Part shown: in pieces, positions 1 to 11,976 of the stretch
How positions within the stretch are numbered: the stretch's first letter is position 1
How the letters are laid out: every line of letters starts with the position of its first letter
From: Salinispora cortesiana
Lineage (GTDB): Bacteria; Actinomycetota; Actinomycetes; Mycobacteriales; Micromonosporaceae
DNA length: 64,000 nucleotides
Reading direction: 5' to 3'
NCBI RefSeq assembly: GCF_000484695.1
Contig: NZ_AXVR01000008.1
Location: 46,603 to 110,602 of the forward strand
Notes under the pieces: generated by a model
What the model was told of the DNA's origin: nothing
Databases searched by the model: none
What the model saw: only the letters and a program-made list of their open reading frames with translations
Made by a program: the position numbers and the translations under genes

Positions 1-1677
1 CCCGGGCAGCGCCGCGGTCTTCTCCAGCACCACGGGGTCGAAGGTCGGCGGCCGGGGTCCGGTCTGCGCGCCGCCGATCACCAACTCGGCCTTGATCTTG
101 TCCTGGGCCAGGCCGCTGATGCTGCTCTTGGTGGAATCCAGGATGACGGTAACCCCGGTTACCAGGGCGATGCCGACCATCAGCGCGGCCGCCGTGATCG
201 CCGTACGGCGCGGGTTTCGTCCGGAGTTGAGCCGGCCCAACTTGCCCGGCATCCACCAGGAGAAGATCCCGCCGAGTAGACCGACCACCGGCCGGCTGAT
301 CAGCGGGGTCAGGAGCGCCACCCCGATGAAGGCGAAGAGCACGCCGCCGAGGATGGTGATCAGGGTGTTGCCACCGGCGTGTCCGCCGAGGCCCAGGAAG
401 AGCAGCGTGGCGCCGGTCGAGGTCACCGCCGCGCCCGCCACCGTGACCTTGGTCAGCGGCCGGTCCGGCGTCGCGACATCCTGCATCGCCGCGATCGGCG
501 GGATCCGGGACGCCCGCAGCGCGGGCAGCAGCGCCGCCACCACCGTGATGATCAGGCCGACCCCGAACGCACCGATAACCGCCGCCGGGGGTACGGCGAC
601 CCCTGCCAGGTCGAGCCCGCCGGAGAGGTTGCCGAACAGGTACGCCAACAGCGCGCCGATGCCGACGCCGGCGCCGAGGCCGAGCACGGAGGCGAGTAGG
701 CCGACCGCCACCGCCTCCAGCACCACCGAGCCGATGATCTGGCGGCGGCCCGCCCCGACGGCGCGCATCAGCGCCAACTCCCGGGTGCGCTGGGCCACGA
801 TGATCGAAAATGTGTTGAGGATCAGGAACGTCCCCACCAGCAGCGCCACCGCGGCGAAGCCGAGCAGGATTCGGTTGAAGAAGGACAACCCCTCCTTCAG
901 CGTCGCCGAGGCCTCCGCGGAGACCTCGGCGCCGGTCTTCACCTCGAAGTCGGCCCCGAGCGCGGCGGCGATGTCGTCGCGCAGCCGATCGTTGGCGACG
1001 CCGTCGGCGGCGGTGACCGTGACGTTGGTGAAGGCGTCGCCCTGGCCGAGCATCAACTGCTGCGCCACCGGAGTGGTGAACATGACCTCGTTGACGCCGC
1101 CGATGGAGTCGCGGCCGCCGCTGTAGCCGAAGATCCCGACGATGGTGAACTCCTGCTTCGGCTCGAGCGTGAGCACGCCCACTCGATCGCCGACAGCGAC
1201 CTGGCCGGCCTTGGCCAGCCCGGCATTGACCAGGATTTCGTCGTCCGCCTGCGGCTCCCGGCCCTCGCGCAGCTGGACGAGATCGCTTACGCCCACCCAG
1301 TTCGCACCGATTTGGGGCGGCCCGAAGGAGGTGACCACCTTGCCATTGCTACCGATCAGGCGCGCGCCGTCGGCGGCCACGATGCCGGTGGCGTCGGCCA
1401 CCCCGGCAACGTTTCGGATTCGCTCCACCGTCTCGGCCGGCACCGGCATTGCCACCGCGTCACCCTCGAAGTCGCCCACCTCGATCCGCGGCTTCGCGGC
1501 GACGTTGACGTCCACCCCTTCGTACGCGTCGGCGAAGACGGCGTCGAAGGAACGGCCGAGGGTGTCGGTGAGCACGAACGCGCCCGAGACGAACATGACG
1601 CCGAGTACCACCGCCAACCCGGACAGGATCAGCCGGAGCTTGCGTGCCAGCAGGCTCTTGAGGGTCGCCCGGAACAT
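1..1677 (-). CDS. FtsX-like ABC transporter permease (3' end beyond window)
   Basis: Membrane subunit of a MacB/LolCE-type ABC exporter. The minus-strand frame from ATG at 1677 stays open to the window edge, at least 559 codons. The product begins [20 protein letters not shown], followed by a hydrophobic segment and a long extracytoplasmic domain, the usual MacB-type N-terminus. Further hydrophobic stretches between about 850 and 50 match the multi-spanning permease core. The ATG shares one base with the TGA of the upstream ATPase gene, so the two are translationally coupled and surely form one transporter. The substrate cannot be told from sequence. The C-terminus is missing only because the window ends. 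Confidence 0.85.
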   Translation of the reverse strand, partial: MFRATLKSLLARKLRLILSGLAVVLGVMFVSGAFVLTDTLGRSFDAVFADAYEGVDVNVAAKPRIEVGDFEGDAVAMPVPAETVERIRNVAGVADATGIVAADGARLIGSNGKVVTSFGPPQIGANWVGVSDLVQLREGREPQADDEILVNAGLAKAGQVAVGDRVGVLTLEPKQEFTIVGIFGYSGGRDSIGGVNEVMFTTPVAQQLMLGQGDAFTNVTVTAADGVANDRLRDDIAAALGADFEVKTGAEVSAEASATLKEGLSFFNRILLGFAAVALLVGTFLILNTFSIIVAQRTRELALMRAVGAGRRQIIGSVVLEAVAVGLLASVLGLGAGVGIGALLAYLFGNLSGGLDLAGVAVPPAAVIGAFGVGLIITVVAALLPALRASRIPPIAAMQDVATPDRPLTKVTVAGAAVTSTGATLLFLGLGGHAGGNTLITILGGVLFAFIGVALLTPLISRPVVGLLGGIFSWWMPGKLGRLNSGRNPRRTAITAAALMVGIALVTGVTVILDSTKSSISGLAQDKIKAELVIGGAQTGPRPPTFDPVVLEKTAALPG

Positions 1678-2444
1678 CAGTCGCCCACCTCGACCTGGGT
1701 GTCGAGCTTCTTCATCGTGTCCAGCACCGTCTCCGCCGTCGGCTCGATCAGCTCGGAGACGATCTGTCCGTCGGCGAGGAAGACCACCCGGTCGGCGTAG
1801 GCGGCGGCGGTCGGATCATGGGTGACCATGACAATGGTCTGTCCGTGCTCCCGTACCGAGTTACGGAGGAACTTCAGCACCTCCGCGCCGGCCCGAGAGT
1901 CGAGGTTGCCGGTCGGCTCATCTGCGAAGATCACCTGTGGGCGGCTGACCAGTGCCCGCGCGCACGCCACCCGCTGCTGCTGCCCACCGGAGAGCTGCGC
2001 CGGCCGGTGACCCAGCCGTTCCCGCAGGCCGACGGTCTCGATCACCGTGTCGAACCAGGCTTGGTCCGGCTTGCGCCCAGCGATCGACAGCGGCAGCAGG
2101 ATGTTTTCCTTTGCGGTCAACGTCGGCAGCAGGTTGAACTGTTGGAAGATGAATCCGACCTGCTCGCGGCGCAGCTTGGTCAGACCGGCATCCCCCAGGC
2201 CGGTGACCGTGGTCTCGCCGATCGAGACCGTGCCCCGGGTCACGGCGTCCAGCCCGGCGAGGCAGTGCATCAACGTTGACTTGCCCGACCCGGATGGACC
2301 CATGATCGCGGTGAATCGGCTCTGCTCGAACTCACAGGTGACCCCGCGAAGCGCGATCACCTGTGCCTCCCCGCTGCCGTACACCTTCCACACCTCGCTC
2401 GCGCGGGCCGCGGCCTGCGCCTGACGGCCTACCGTCGCGGTCAC
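1677..2444 (-). CDS. ABC transporter ATP-binding protein (MacB/LolD type)
   Basis: Cytoplasmic ATPase that powers the FtsX-like permease encoded just downstream. The 255-residue product shows the Walker A motif [10 protein letters not shown]-loop [10 protein letters not shown], signature LSGGQQQR and Walker [13 protein letters not shown], all typical of the LolD/MacB subfamily. GTG at 2444 is chosen because GAGGGAGAAG lies just upstream and the family's homology begins soon after; the frame is open further upstream to 2588 but that stretch looks non-coding. The stop overlaps the permease start by one base. Exporters of this class move antimicrobial peptides, lipoproteins or macrolides; which applies here is unknown. 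Confidence 0.93.
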   Translation of the reverse strand: MTATVGRQAQAAARASEVWKVYGSGEAQVIALRGVTCEFEQSRFTAIMGPSGSGKSTLMHCLAGLDAVTRGTVSIGETTVTGLGDAGLTKLRREQVGFIFQQFNLLPTLTAKENILLPLSIAGRKPDQAWFDTVIETVGLRERLGHRPAQLSGGQQQRVACARALVSRPQVIFADEPTGNLDSRAGAEVLKFLRNSVREHGQTIVMVTHDPTAAAYADRVVFLADGQIVSELIEPTAETVLDTMKKLDTQVEVGD

Positions 2445-2835
2445 GTCTTCTCCCTCTCGTCGTTCGGTCCGCCCCGTCCCCCTCGGCCGGCGCGGCAGTC
2501 CCATCATGGGGTTTCCCCAGTCCACATCCCTCCGACTTGCGGCGGAGCCGTGGCGGATTTTTGTGCTACGGGTGTCCCCGAGCGCCACTCAGGGTTGCCC
2601 CTGAGCGCCCGTTGGCGTCGAGCCGGCTTCCCGATTGCCCCGGGACCGATCCCCACCCGGTGATGTCCCATGGATGATCAAGCCCGCTGCCCCCTGTTGG
2701 TCACGGTAGGTGACCGGGGCAACCCGGCGGGGCGGGCGGGTCAGCTCCGGGGCCGGACCAGCCCGGACTCGTACGCCAGCACCGCCAGGATCCGGACCGG
2801 GCGCCGCTGCGGGTCGGGGCCCGCGCGGCGCCCAC
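2445..2835. other. Intergenic region, 391 bp, no gene seen
   Basis: No convincing coding frame. It holds the promoter side of the ABC operon and the downstream side of the nuclease gene. A small hairpin with 7-bp arms (CTCAGGG at 2588-2594, loop TTGC, CCCTGAG at 2599-2605) is the only secondary structure I noticed. Function of the hairpin is unknown. Confidence 0.5.
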
Positions 2836-3747
2836 TCACTCGTCAGCGCCCGGCGGCATCGGCTGGGATCGCGAGTCACGGAGCGAGTCGGCCGGTTTCG
2901 GGCCGACCGGGAACGGCGGCGGCGTGCCCCCGAAACTCGGACACAGCGGCTGGTGGCTGCACCAGTCACAGAGCCGGCTCGGCCGCGGGCGGAAGTCCTG
3001 GGCGGCGGTGGCGGCCTCGATCGCCCGCCAGAGCGCCACCACCGTGCGCTCGAATCGCACCAGTTCGTCGGCGTCCGGGGTGTAGTCGCAGACCTCGGCA
3101 TCTTTCAGGTAGAGCAGCCGCAGTACCCGTGGCACCACGCCGCGGGTACGCCACAACACCAAGGCATAGAACTTGAGCTGGAACAGCGCCCGCGCCTCGA
3201 ACGCCTCCCGCGGCGCGCCGCCGGTCTTGTAGTCAACCACCCGCAGCGCGCCGTCCGGCGCCACGTCCAACCGGTCCAGGTAGCCCCGGATCAGCAACTC
3301 CTCGTCCACCACCGCGGAGATCAGACTCTCCCGCTCGGCCGGCTCCAGGCGGCGTGGATCCTCCACCGCGAAGTAGCCCTGGAGCAGCCCTGCGGCCGAG
3401 CGTAGAAACGTTGACCGGGCCTCGGCGTCGTCGGTGAACAGGGTGGCCAGCTCCGGCTGCTCGGTGACCAGCCGTTCCCACTGCGGAGCCACCAGGTCGC
3501 TGGCGGCCCGCGGGGTGCGGCCAGCGGAGGGCAGGTCGAACAGTCGCTCCAGTACGGCGTGGATCAGGGTGCCCCGGGCCTGCTCCATGGTGGGCTGCTC
3601 GGGCAGCCGGTCGATGCTGCGGAACCGGTAGAGCAACGGGCAGGTCTTGAAGTCGGCCGCCCGCGAGGGGGACAGCGAGGCCCGTACCGTGACCGGCACC
3701 TCCGCCGTGGGCGAGAGCTGCTGGGCTGTCACCGGATCCGCTGTCAT
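2836..3747 (-). CDS. RecB-family PD-(D/E)XK exonuclease with Fe-S cysteine cluster
   Basis: DNA nuclease of the RecB/AddB/Cas4 superfamily, 303 residues from ATG at 3747. An early cysteine (about C36, in FKTCPLLYRF) and a C-terminal triplet C-x2-C-x5-C (about C260, C263, C269 in CDWCSHQPLC) match the four-cysteine iron-sulfur fold that staples AddB-type nucleases. The active-site signatures RGTLIHAVLERLF, GYLDRLDV and VVDYKTG are present. No helicase domain, so it is a stand-alone nuclease. A homologue sits beside trmI in mycobacteria as well (Rv2119 next to Rv2118c), supporting the call. Its physiological substrate is not known; a role in DNA repair is inferred. The ribosome binding site is weak. 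Confidence 0.88.
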   Translation of the reverse strand: MTADPVTAQQLSPTAEVPVTVRASLSPSRAADFKTCPLLYRFRSIDRLPEQPTMEQARGTLIHAVLERLFDLPSAGRTPRAASDLVAPQWERLVTEQPELATLFTDDAEARSTFLRSAAGLLQGYFAVEDPRRLEPAERESLISAVVDEELLIRGYLDRLDVAPDGALRVVDYKTGGAPREAFEARALFQLKFYALVLWRTRGVVPRVLRLLYLKDAEVCDYTPDADELVRFERTVVALWRAIEAATAAQDFRPRPSRLCDWCSHQPLCPSFGGTPPPFPVGPKPADSLRDSRSQPMPPGADE

Positions 3748-3831
3748 GACCGGAAAGGGTAGGGCACCGGGGTGACAGCGTGACCCGCGCCGTCTGCAAG
3801 GCATGATCGGCTCCCGCGTAGCATCGGGTCG

Positions 3832-5935
<2,104 letters not shown>

Positions 5936-6016
5936 CGGTCATGACGGTCGAGCAGGACAGCGGGGAATGACGCGACAGCGGCCGACCGGCGTGGACCGGT
6001 GGTGCGGGGAGGCGGA

Positions 6017-6589
6017 ATGAAACGGCCGGGCCTGGGCGGCGGCGACGTGCCAGCGGTGTTTCCGGACTGGTCGCCGTATCGGGACCTCGAGTCCGCGGCG
6101 AGTGCCTACCTGCGCGACCCGGATGTGGCCCTGGAGGCGCTCGGCGGTGTGCTTCGCGGCGCCTCCGTGCTTGGCTTCACCCTGGAACGGTTTGTCAACG
6201 AGGTCAACGGAGTCTGGCAGGAGGTGGTCATCTGTGACGGCAGTCGCCTGGTCCTCTGGCACGGCGAGGACATCCCGCCCGGAGAGGGCCCACCTGGTTC
6301 GATGACCTCCTCGCTGCGGGTGGTGCCGGTCTCCTCGATCACCGAGGTGGGGTGTCGGCGGCGGCTCACCCGCGCCGATGACGGCACCGTGCGGGTGGAC
6401 GGCATCGACGTCTACCTGCTGTTGAGGTCGCTGGATGAGGCGCCGTCGGGCGAGGAGGGGGCCAGCGTGCTCCGGCATGACGCGTTGCGCTTCGGCAAGA
6501 CCCTCGACGACGGTGGCGCCGGGCAAATCGCCCGCCTTGAGGAGTTCGCCCGGTTGGTCGCCTCGGCCGTCGGTCGGCCACTGCGTTGA
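6017..6589 (+). CDS. Conserved hypothetical protein between trmI and the proteasome locus
   Basis: A 190-residue soluble protein of no known function to me. ATG at 6017 follows GGGGAGGCGGA, a good ribosome binding site, and is preferred over a GTG 18 bases earlier. No signal peptide or membrane segment. The central part alternates hydrophobic and charged residues (VWQEVVICDGSRLVLWHGEDI), suggesting a beta-rich fold, and the C-terminal third is helical. GC-rich third codon positions support real coding. Its constant-looking position between trmI and the ferredoxin-arc pair suggests an actinobacterial housekeeping gene, but that is inference. Confidence 0.8.
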   Translation: MKRPGLGGGDVPAVFPDWSPYRDLESAASAYLRDPDVALEALGGVLRGASVLGFTLERFVNEVNGVWQEVVICDGSRLVLWHGEDIPPGEGPPGSMTSSLRVVPVSSITEVGCRRRLTRADDGTVRVDGIDVYLLLRSLDEAPSGEEGASVLRHDALRFGKTLDDGGAGQIARLEEFARLVASAVGRPLR

Positions 6590-6673
6590 GGGCTGACCGC
6601 TCGGCTGAGGGTTGACCGCGCGCGCTCGGCGGGGAGCTGCCCGGTGCGGCAGCGCCGCACCCGGCGGTGGCGG

Positions 6674-6967
6674 TCAGTCTTCGGCTTCTGGACCGGCGAC
6701 TGGCGTGCCGTCGCCGCCGCGGAGCACGTGGATGCACTCGCCCGGGCACTCCTTCGCCGAGTCGATCACCTCAAGGCGGAGGTGTTCCGGCACCTCCACC
6801 CGGCCGCCCGGGGCCTGCACCAGTTCGCCGTCCGGTCCTTTGACGTAGGCGAGTCCGTCGATGTCGAACTCGAAGACCTCTGGCGCGTACTGGACGCAGA
6901 GCCCATCGCCCGTGCACAGGTCCTGGTCCACCCAGACCTGTAGCTGGTCCGTCGCGACCTCGATCAC
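6674..6967 (-). CDS. Small ferredoxin, probably [3Fe-4S]
   Basis: Electron carrier of 97 residues, read from GTG at 6967 behind GGGGGAACG. Cysteines C18 and C24 (CTGDGLC) and C74 (in ECPGEC) give the three ligands of a [3Fe-4S] cluster; the middle position of a four-iron site is Asp21, as in the ferredoxins that feed cytochromes P450. C78 is an additional cysteine. The acidic composition fits. It is transcribed divergently from arc across 175 bp, an arrangement I recall in other actinomycetes, but no functional link to the proteasome is established. Its redox partner in this organism is unknown. Confidence 0.9.
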   Translation of the reverse strand: MIEVATDQLQVWVDQDLCTGDGLCVQYAPEVFEFDIDGLAYVKGPDGELVQAPGGRVEVPEHLRLEVIDSAKECPGECIHVLRGGDGTPVAGPEAED

Positions 6968-7142
6968 CGTTCCCCCAGGTTCGTCCGTCGTACGCCTTGA
7001 CGGTACCCGAACCGTCGGACGGATTCCCGCGCCCACCCGGGGACGATCAAGGTTCGGTGACGAGGGTGTTGCATGGGACCGAATCGGCCTCATAGCGGTT
7101 AGTGTTAGGGCAGAACGTTCAAGCCCCCCGGGGAGGTGGGAC

Positions 7143-8924
7143 GTGGCACGCAGCGACGACGCGGACTCGCGCGCCGCACGGTGGGAGAAGGAGGCCCACG
7201 ATCTCTCCACGCAGGTCGCGTTCCTGCAAGAGGAACTCGCTCTGGTGCGGCGCAAGTTGACCGAAAGCCCCCGACAGGTCCGGCAGCTCGAAGAGCGGCT
7301 GGCGGCCGCCCAGGCTCAACTGGCGCGGCTGACCGAGAACAATGAGCGGCTCGTGAGCACTCTCAAGGAGGCTCGAGCGCAGATCATGACGCTCAAGGAG
7401 GAGATCGACCGGCTCGCCCAGCCGCCGAGCGGCTATGGGGTCTTCCTGGCGCGACACGACGACGGCACGGTGGATGTGTTTACCGGCGGCCGCAAGCTCC
7501 GGGTGGCCGTCTCACCGTCCCTGGAGGTCGCCGAACTGCGCCGGGGGCAGGAGGTCCTGCTCAACGATGCGCTCAACATCGTTGACGCGTTCGGCTATGA
7601 GCGGGCCGGTGAGGTGGTCATGCTCAAGGAGGTGCTCGCCGGGCCGGACGGCGCTCCCGGCGACCGCGCCCTCGTGGTCTCCCACTCCGACGAGGAGCGC
7701 GTCGTCCACCTCGCGGAGACGCTGATCGACGCCCCGATCCGGGCGGGTGACTCCCTCATGATCGAGCCTCGCTCGGCGTACGCCTATGAGCGGATTCCGA
7801 AGAGTGAGGTTGAGGAGCTGGTCCTGGAGGAGGTGCCGGATGTCGACTACACCGACATCGGCGGTCTCCATGCCCAGATCGAGCAGATTCGCGACGCGGT
7901 GGAGCTGCCGTTCCTGCACGCTGACCTGTTCCGGGAGCACCAGCTCCGGCCACCGAAGGGCATTCTGCTCTACGGGCCACCGGGCTGCGGCAAGACCCTG
8001 ATCGCCAAGGCGGTGGCGAACTCGCTGGCGAAGAAGATCGCCGAGCGGCGTGGCGAGGAGAAGCACACCAGCTACTTCCTCAACATCAAGGGCCCGGAGT
8101 TGCTCAACAAGTACGTCGGCGAGACCGAGCGGCACATCCGGCTGGTCTTCCAGCGGGCCCGGGAGAAGGCCGGCGAGGGCACACCGGTCATCGTGTTCTT
8201 TGACGAGATGGATTCCGTGTTCCGCACCCGGGGCTCCGGTGTCTCGTCGGATGTGGAGAACACCATCGTCCCGCAGTTGCTCAGCGAGATCGATGGGGTG
8301 GAGGGTCTGGAGAACGTCATCGTCATCGGTGCCTCCAACCGGGAGGACATGATCGATCCGGCGATCCTGCGGCCGGGCCGGCTCGATGTCAAGATTAAGA
8401 TCGAGCGGCCGGATGCCGAGGCGGCGAAGGATATCTTCTCCAAGTACATCCTTCCCGGCCTGCCCCTGCACCCGGATGACCTGGCCGAGCACGGCAGCGA
8501 TCCGCAGGCCACCGTGGCGGCGATGATCGACGCGGTCGTCCTGCGGATGTACTCGGAGACCGAGGAGAACCGCTTCCTCGAGGTCACCTACGCCAACGGC
8601 GACAAGGATGTCCTCTACTTCAAGGACTTCAACTCCGGTGCGATGATCCAGAACATCGTGGACCGGGGCAAGAAGATGGCCATCAAGGAGTTCCTCACCT
8701 CCGCCCGCAAGGGCTTGCGGCTGCAGCACCTCCTCGACGCCTGCGTTGACGAGTTCCGGGAGAACGAGGACCTGCCCAACACCACCAACCCCGATGACTG
8801 GGCGCGCATCTCCGGAAAGAAGGGCGAGCGGATCGTCTACATCCGTACGCTCGTCTCCGGCGGCAAGGGCGCCGATGCGGGCCGGTCCATCGAGACCGCC
8901 AGTAACACCGGCCAGTACCTCTGA
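7143..8924 (+). CDS. arc: Proteasome-associated AAA ATPase Arc/Mpa
   Basis: Hexameric unfoldase that recognises pupylated proteins and threads them into the 20S proteasome. 593 residues from GTG at 7143 behind GGGGAGGTGGG. Residues 10-90 form the coiled coil that binds Pup; 95-240 are the tandem OB domains; the AAA domain carries Walker A GPPGCGKT near 278, Walker [11 protein letters not shown] near 352 and RPGRLDVKI. The protein ends GQYL; the penultimate-tyrosine tail is the motif that docks on the proteasome alpha ring. It begins the locus arc-dop-pup-prcB-prcA. The frame is open upstream to 6861, but that part overlaps the ferredoxin gene and is not coding. Confidence 0.98.
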   Translation: MARSDDADSRAARWEKEAHDLSTQVAFLQEELALVRRKLTESPRQVRQLEERLAAAQAQLARLTENNERLVSTLKEARAQIMTLKEEIDRLAQPPSGYGVFLARHDDGTVDVFTGGRKLRVAVSPSLEVAELRRGQEVLLNDALNIVDAFGYERAGEVVMLKEVLAGPDGAPGDRALVVSHSDEERVVHLAETLIDAPIRAGDSLMIEPRSAYAYERIPKSEVEELVLEEVPDVDYTDIGGLHAQIEQIRDAVELPFLHADLFREHQLRPPKGILLYGPPGCGKTLIAKAVANSLAKKIAERRGEEKHTSYFLNIKGPELLNKYVGETERHIRLVFQRAREKAGEGTPVIVFFDEMDSVFRTRGSGVSSDVENTIVPQLLSEIDGVEGLENVIVIGASNREDMIDPAILRPGRLDVKIKIERPDAEAAKDIFSKYILPGLPLHPDDLAEHGSDPQATVAAMIDAVVLRMYSETEENRFLEVTYANGDKDVLYFKDFNSGAMIQNIVDRGKKMAIKEFLTSARKGLRLQHLLDACVDEFRENEDLPNTTNPDDWARISGKKGERIVYIRTLVSGGKGADAGRSIETASNTGQYL

Positions 8925-8935
8925 CGACGGAGGAG

Positions 8936-8968
8936 ACGGGCCCGGGTCGTGGTTGGACCCGGGCCCGT
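8936..8968 (+). terminator. Hairpin terminator after arc
   Basis: A perfect 13-bp stem (ACGGGCCCGGGTC at 8936-8948 and its complement at 8956-8968) with a 7-base loop begins 11 bases after the arc stop. GC-rich stems without a T-run are the usual actinobacterial terminator form. It would separate arc from dop, at least partly. Confidence 0.75.
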
Positions 8969-9006
8969 AACCCTTCGCTGGGTACGGGTCAACCCTTCGC
9001 TGGGTA
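8969..9006 (+). repeat. Tandem pair of a 16-bp direct repeat
   Basis: AACCCTTCGCTGGGTA occurs at 8969-8984 and again at 8991-9006, a 22-base period, directly behind the arc terminator stem and about 90 bases before dop. Each copy contains a small inverted repeat (ACCC...GGGT). Function is unknown; candidates are a regulator binding site for dop or a duplication. Confidence 0.7.
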
Positions 9007-9095
9007 GTTGCTCCGCACCGCCGCGTCACGATCGGGTGCGGCGCCGACTACTCTCGACGAAGGGATCGGTCGGGGCGAGTGAAGCGGGTAGGTTG

Positions 9096-10613
9096 ATGAG
9101 CGTTAGACGGATCATGGGCACCGAGGTCGAGTACGGCATCTCCGTGCCCAGTCAGGCCGGGGCCAACCCGATGGTCACCTCCTCGCAGGTGGTCAACGCC
9201 TACGGGGCGCGCCCCGAGCTCAACCGCGGGGGGCGTGCTCGCTGGGACTACGAGGAGGAATCGCCGCTGCGCGACGCCCGTGGCTTCACCTATTCCGGCG
9301 CCGCGTACGACCCGGCGGAGGCCCTCGCCGACGAGGATCTCGGTCTGGCCAACGTGATTCTGACCAATGGCGCCCGGCTCTATGTGGACCACGCCCATCC
9401 GGAGTACTCCACTCCGGAGGTGACCACGCCGTTGGACCTGGTGCGCTGGGACAAGGCAGGGGAGCAGGTGATGGCCGAGGCGGCTCGGCGCGCCGCCACC
9501 ATCCCCGGTAGCCACCCCATTCACCTGTACAAGAACAACACCGACAACAAGGGCGCCAGTTACGGCGCCCACGAGAACTACCTCATGCGCCGGCAGACGC
9601 CCTTCGCCGACATCGTCACGTTTCTGACTCCGTTCTTTGTCACCCGGCAGATCGTCGCGGGGGCCGGGCGGGTTGGCCTCGGCCAGGACGGTGGGCAGAA
9701 CGGCTTCCAGATCTCTCAGCGCGCCGACTTCTTCGAGGTTGAGGTGGGGCTGGAGACCACGCTTAAGCGGCCCATCATCAACACTCGCGACGAGCCGCAC
9801 GCCGATGCCGACAAGTATCGCCGGCTGCACGTCATCATCGGCGATGCCAACCTGTCGGAGATCTCCACGTACCTCAAGGTCGGCACGACTGCCCTGATCC
9901 TCACCATGATCGAGGAGAAGGCGCTCGTCCCTGATCTCGGCATCGCGGACCCGGTCAGCGAACTCCGTGCGGTCAGCCACGATCCCTCCCTCGGCCACCT
10001 CATGCGGCTGCGGGACGGGCGGCGGCTCACCGCGCTGGACGTCCAGTGGGCCTACTACGAGCGGGTGCGCTCGTTCGTGGACGACCGGTACGGCAGCGAC
10101 GTCGACGAGCAGACCGCCGACGTGTTGCAACGGTGGGAGAACGTGCTGGACCGGCTGGGCCGGGACGTGTTCCTCTGCGCCGACGAGCTCGACTGGGTGG
10201 CGAAGCTGCGGTTGCTGGAGGGCTACCGGGAGCGGGAGAAGCTCGGCTGGGGGTCACCCAAGCTGCACCTGGTTGACCTGCAGTACTCCGATGTTCGCCC
10301 GGAGAAGGGGCTCTACCACCGGTTGGTGTCGCGGCGCGCGATGAGGACACTGCTGCCGGCGGAGGCGGCCCAGGTCGCGATGACCGAGCCCCCGGAGGAC
10401 ACCCGGGCCTACTTCCGGGGTCGCTGTCTCGCCCAGTTCGCCTCCGAGGTGGTTGCGGCGAGCTGGGATTCGGTCATCTTCGACGTGGGCCGGGAGTCGC
10501 TGGTGCGGGTGCCGATGATGGAGCCGGAGCGCGGCACCCGCGCCCACGTCGGGGCGCTCTTCGACCGCTGCGAGAGCGCCAAGGATCTGCTGGAGACGCT
10601 TACCGGTGGTTGA
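9096..10613 (+). CDS. dop: Depupylase/deamidase Dop
   Basis: ATP-dependent enzyme that removes Pup from tagged proteins and, where Pup ends in Gln, deamidates it. 505 residues, carboxylate-amine ligase fold, starting [23 protein letters not shown] is the ATP/magnesium-binding opening shared with PafA. The motifs [20 protein letters not shown] and [19 protein letters not shown] are typical. ATG at 9096 fits the conserved N-terminus, though the frame opens at 8949. The insertion near residues 35-75, absent from PafA, corresponds to the Dop loop. It lies upstream of pup as in most actinobacteria and acts with PafA, which is encoded 3 kb away. Confidence 0.97.
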   Translation: MSVRRIMGTEVEYGISVPSQAGANPMVTSSQVVNAYGARPELNRGGRARWDYEEESPLRDARGFTYSGAAYDPAEALADEDLGLANVILTNGARLYVDHAHPEYSTPEVTTPLDLVRWDKAGEQVMAEAARRAATIPGSHPIHLYKNNTDNKGASYGAHENYLMRRQTPFADIVTFLTPFFVTRQIVAGAGRVGLGQDGGQNGFQISQRADFFEVEVGLETTLKRPIINTRDEPHADADKYRRLHVIIGDANLSEISTYLKVGTTALILTMIEEKALVPDLGIADPVSELRAVSHDPSLGHLMRLRDGRRLTALDVQWAYYERVRSFVDDRYGSDVDEQTADVLQRWENVLDRLGRDVFLCADELDWVAKLRLLEGYREREKLGWGSPKLHLVDLQYSDVRPEKGLYHRLVSRRAMRTLLPAEAAQVAMTEPPEDTRAYFRGRCLAQFASEVVAASWDSVIFDVGRESLVRVPMMEPERGTRAHVGALFDRCESAKDLLETLTGG

Positions 10614-10717
10614 GCTGTCCGACGCGGTGGCCCAGTATCACGTGACTCGCGCGCGACGGGCCACTTCGTCGTCCGCGCGAGGTAAGTTCGTCGCAGACGA
10701 TCGTGGAGGAGGCAGCC

Positions 10718-10933
10718 ATGGCGACCCGTGACAGCGGTGGGCAGTCGCAGACCGGCCGGTCCCAGCAGAACGAGGAGATCGAGGACGTCACGACGGAGGC
10801 GAGCGCGGAAGCCGCCGAGCGACACGCCGAGATCACCGAGGACGTGGACGACCTACTCGACGAGATCGACTCAGTCCTTGAGGAGAACGCCGAGGAATTT
10901 GTCCGGGGCTACGTGCAGAAGGGTGGTGAATAG
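10718..10933 (+). CDS. pup: Prokaryotic ubiquitin-like protein Pup
   Basis: Small disordered modifier, 71 residues, whose C-terminal glutamate is joined to substrate lysines by PafA. The product ends VQKGGE, so the mature Gly-Gly-Glu end is encoded directly and needs no deamidation by Dop. The central acidic helical region (about 25-60, rich in Glu and Asp) is the part that pairs with the Arc coiled coil. ATG at 10718 follows GGAGGAGGC; an upstream GTG at 10703 would add five residues. It precedes prcB, the usual order. Confidence 0.98.
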   Translation: MATRDSGGQSQTGRSQQNEEIEDVTTEASAEAAERHAEITEDVDDLLDEIDSVLEENAEEFVRGYVQKGGE

Positions 10934-11083
10934 GAGTCGGGGCGGATTCGCCGTCACCTGGACACGATCACCGCGCCGGCAGGGGTGCGGGATACCCTGC
11001 TTTAACCGCAACGGTGGTCCTGGCTGGTTCCGGAGAGGTCCGGGCAGACCGACCAGGACGATCACGTACCTGAGAGGAACCAC

Positions 11084-11923
11084 GTGGCAGCGGCTTTCGA
11101 CCCATCCGGGCGTCTTCCGGATCTGTTCACCAACGCCGGGACGTCCTCCTTCTCCGCGTTCCTGAGCAAGGCGGCGCCGGAGCTGCTGCCCGGACGACGG
11201 CCACTGCCGCCCGGGGTGGCCACCGACCTGACGCCGCACGCCACCACTATCGTCGCCATCGCCGCCGCCGGTGGGGTCGTGCTGGCGGGCGATCGCCGCG
11301 CCACCATGGGTAATCTGATCGCCCAGCGGGACATCGAGAAGGTGTATCCGGCGGATGCGTACTCCCTGGTGGGCATGGCGGGTGCGGCCGGAATCGGGAT
11401 TGAGCTGATCCGACTCTTCCGGGTCGAGCTGGAGCACTACGAGAAGATCGAGGGCGCGATGCTCTCGCTCGACGGTAAGGCCAACCGGTTGGCCGCAATG
11501 GTTCGGGGCAATCTCGGTGCGGCGATGCAGGGGCTCGCTGTGGTCCCGCTCTTCGCCGGGTTTGACCTGGCCGCAACGGATCCGGCGAAGGCCGGTCGGA
11601 TTTTCAGCTTCGACGTGACCGGCGGTCCCTACGAGGAGACCGGTTACGACGCGGTCGGCTCCGGCTCCTTGTTCGCGAAGTCGGCGCTGAAGAAGCGGTT
11701 CCGGGCCGGGCTCTCCGTTGATGACGCGGTACGTCTGGCCGTGGAAGCCCTGTACGACGCGGCGGACGATGACACCGCGACCGGCGGGCCGGACCTGACC
11801 CGGCGGATCTATCCGGTGGTGATGTCCGCTACGGCCGAGGGCACGCACCGATTCACCGAGGCGGAGACGGCGGCGATCGCCGAAAGCGTGGTCGCCGGCC
11901 GGATGGAGAACCCGGGCGGCTGA
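11084..11923 (+). CDS. prcB: 20S proteasome beta subunit
   Basis: Catalytic subunit of the proteasome core. 279 residues from GTG at 11084. A propeptide of 53 residues precedes the cleavage point in [10 protein letters not shown], exposing Thr54 as the N-terminal nucleophile. [13 protein letters not shown] carries the conserved Asp and Arg, and the lysine corresponding to Lys33 appears in [15 protein letters not shown]-like sequence GYDAVGSGS completes the active site. Located between pup and prcA, 53 bases before prcA, consistent with one operon. Beta and alpha subunits assemble into the four-ring core that Arc docks on. Confidence 0.97.
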   Translation: MAAAFDPSGRLPDLFTNAGTSSFSAFLSKAAPELLPGRRPLPPGVATDLTPHATTIVAIAAAGGVVLAGDRRATMGNLIAQRDIEKVYPADAYSLVGMAGAAGIGIELIRLFRVELEHYEKIEGAMLSLDGKANRLAAMVRGNLGAAMQGLAVVPLFAGFDLAATDPAKAGRIFSFDVTGGPYEETGYDAVGSGSLFAKSALKKRFRAGLSVDDAVRLAVEALYDAADDDTATGGPDLTRRIYPVVMSATAEGTHRFTEAETAAIAESVVAGRMENPGG

Positions 11924-11976
11924 GCCCCCTACCCGATCCCAGCGACCAGCACAGCGCCGTAAGGAGAACTTCTGTC

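Noticed and set aside
92..1126. Long plus-strand frame opposite the ABC permease
   Set aside because: Antisense frame of a GC-rich real gene; product is Pro/Ser/Arg/Thr rich with no motif, while the minus-strand permease is clear.
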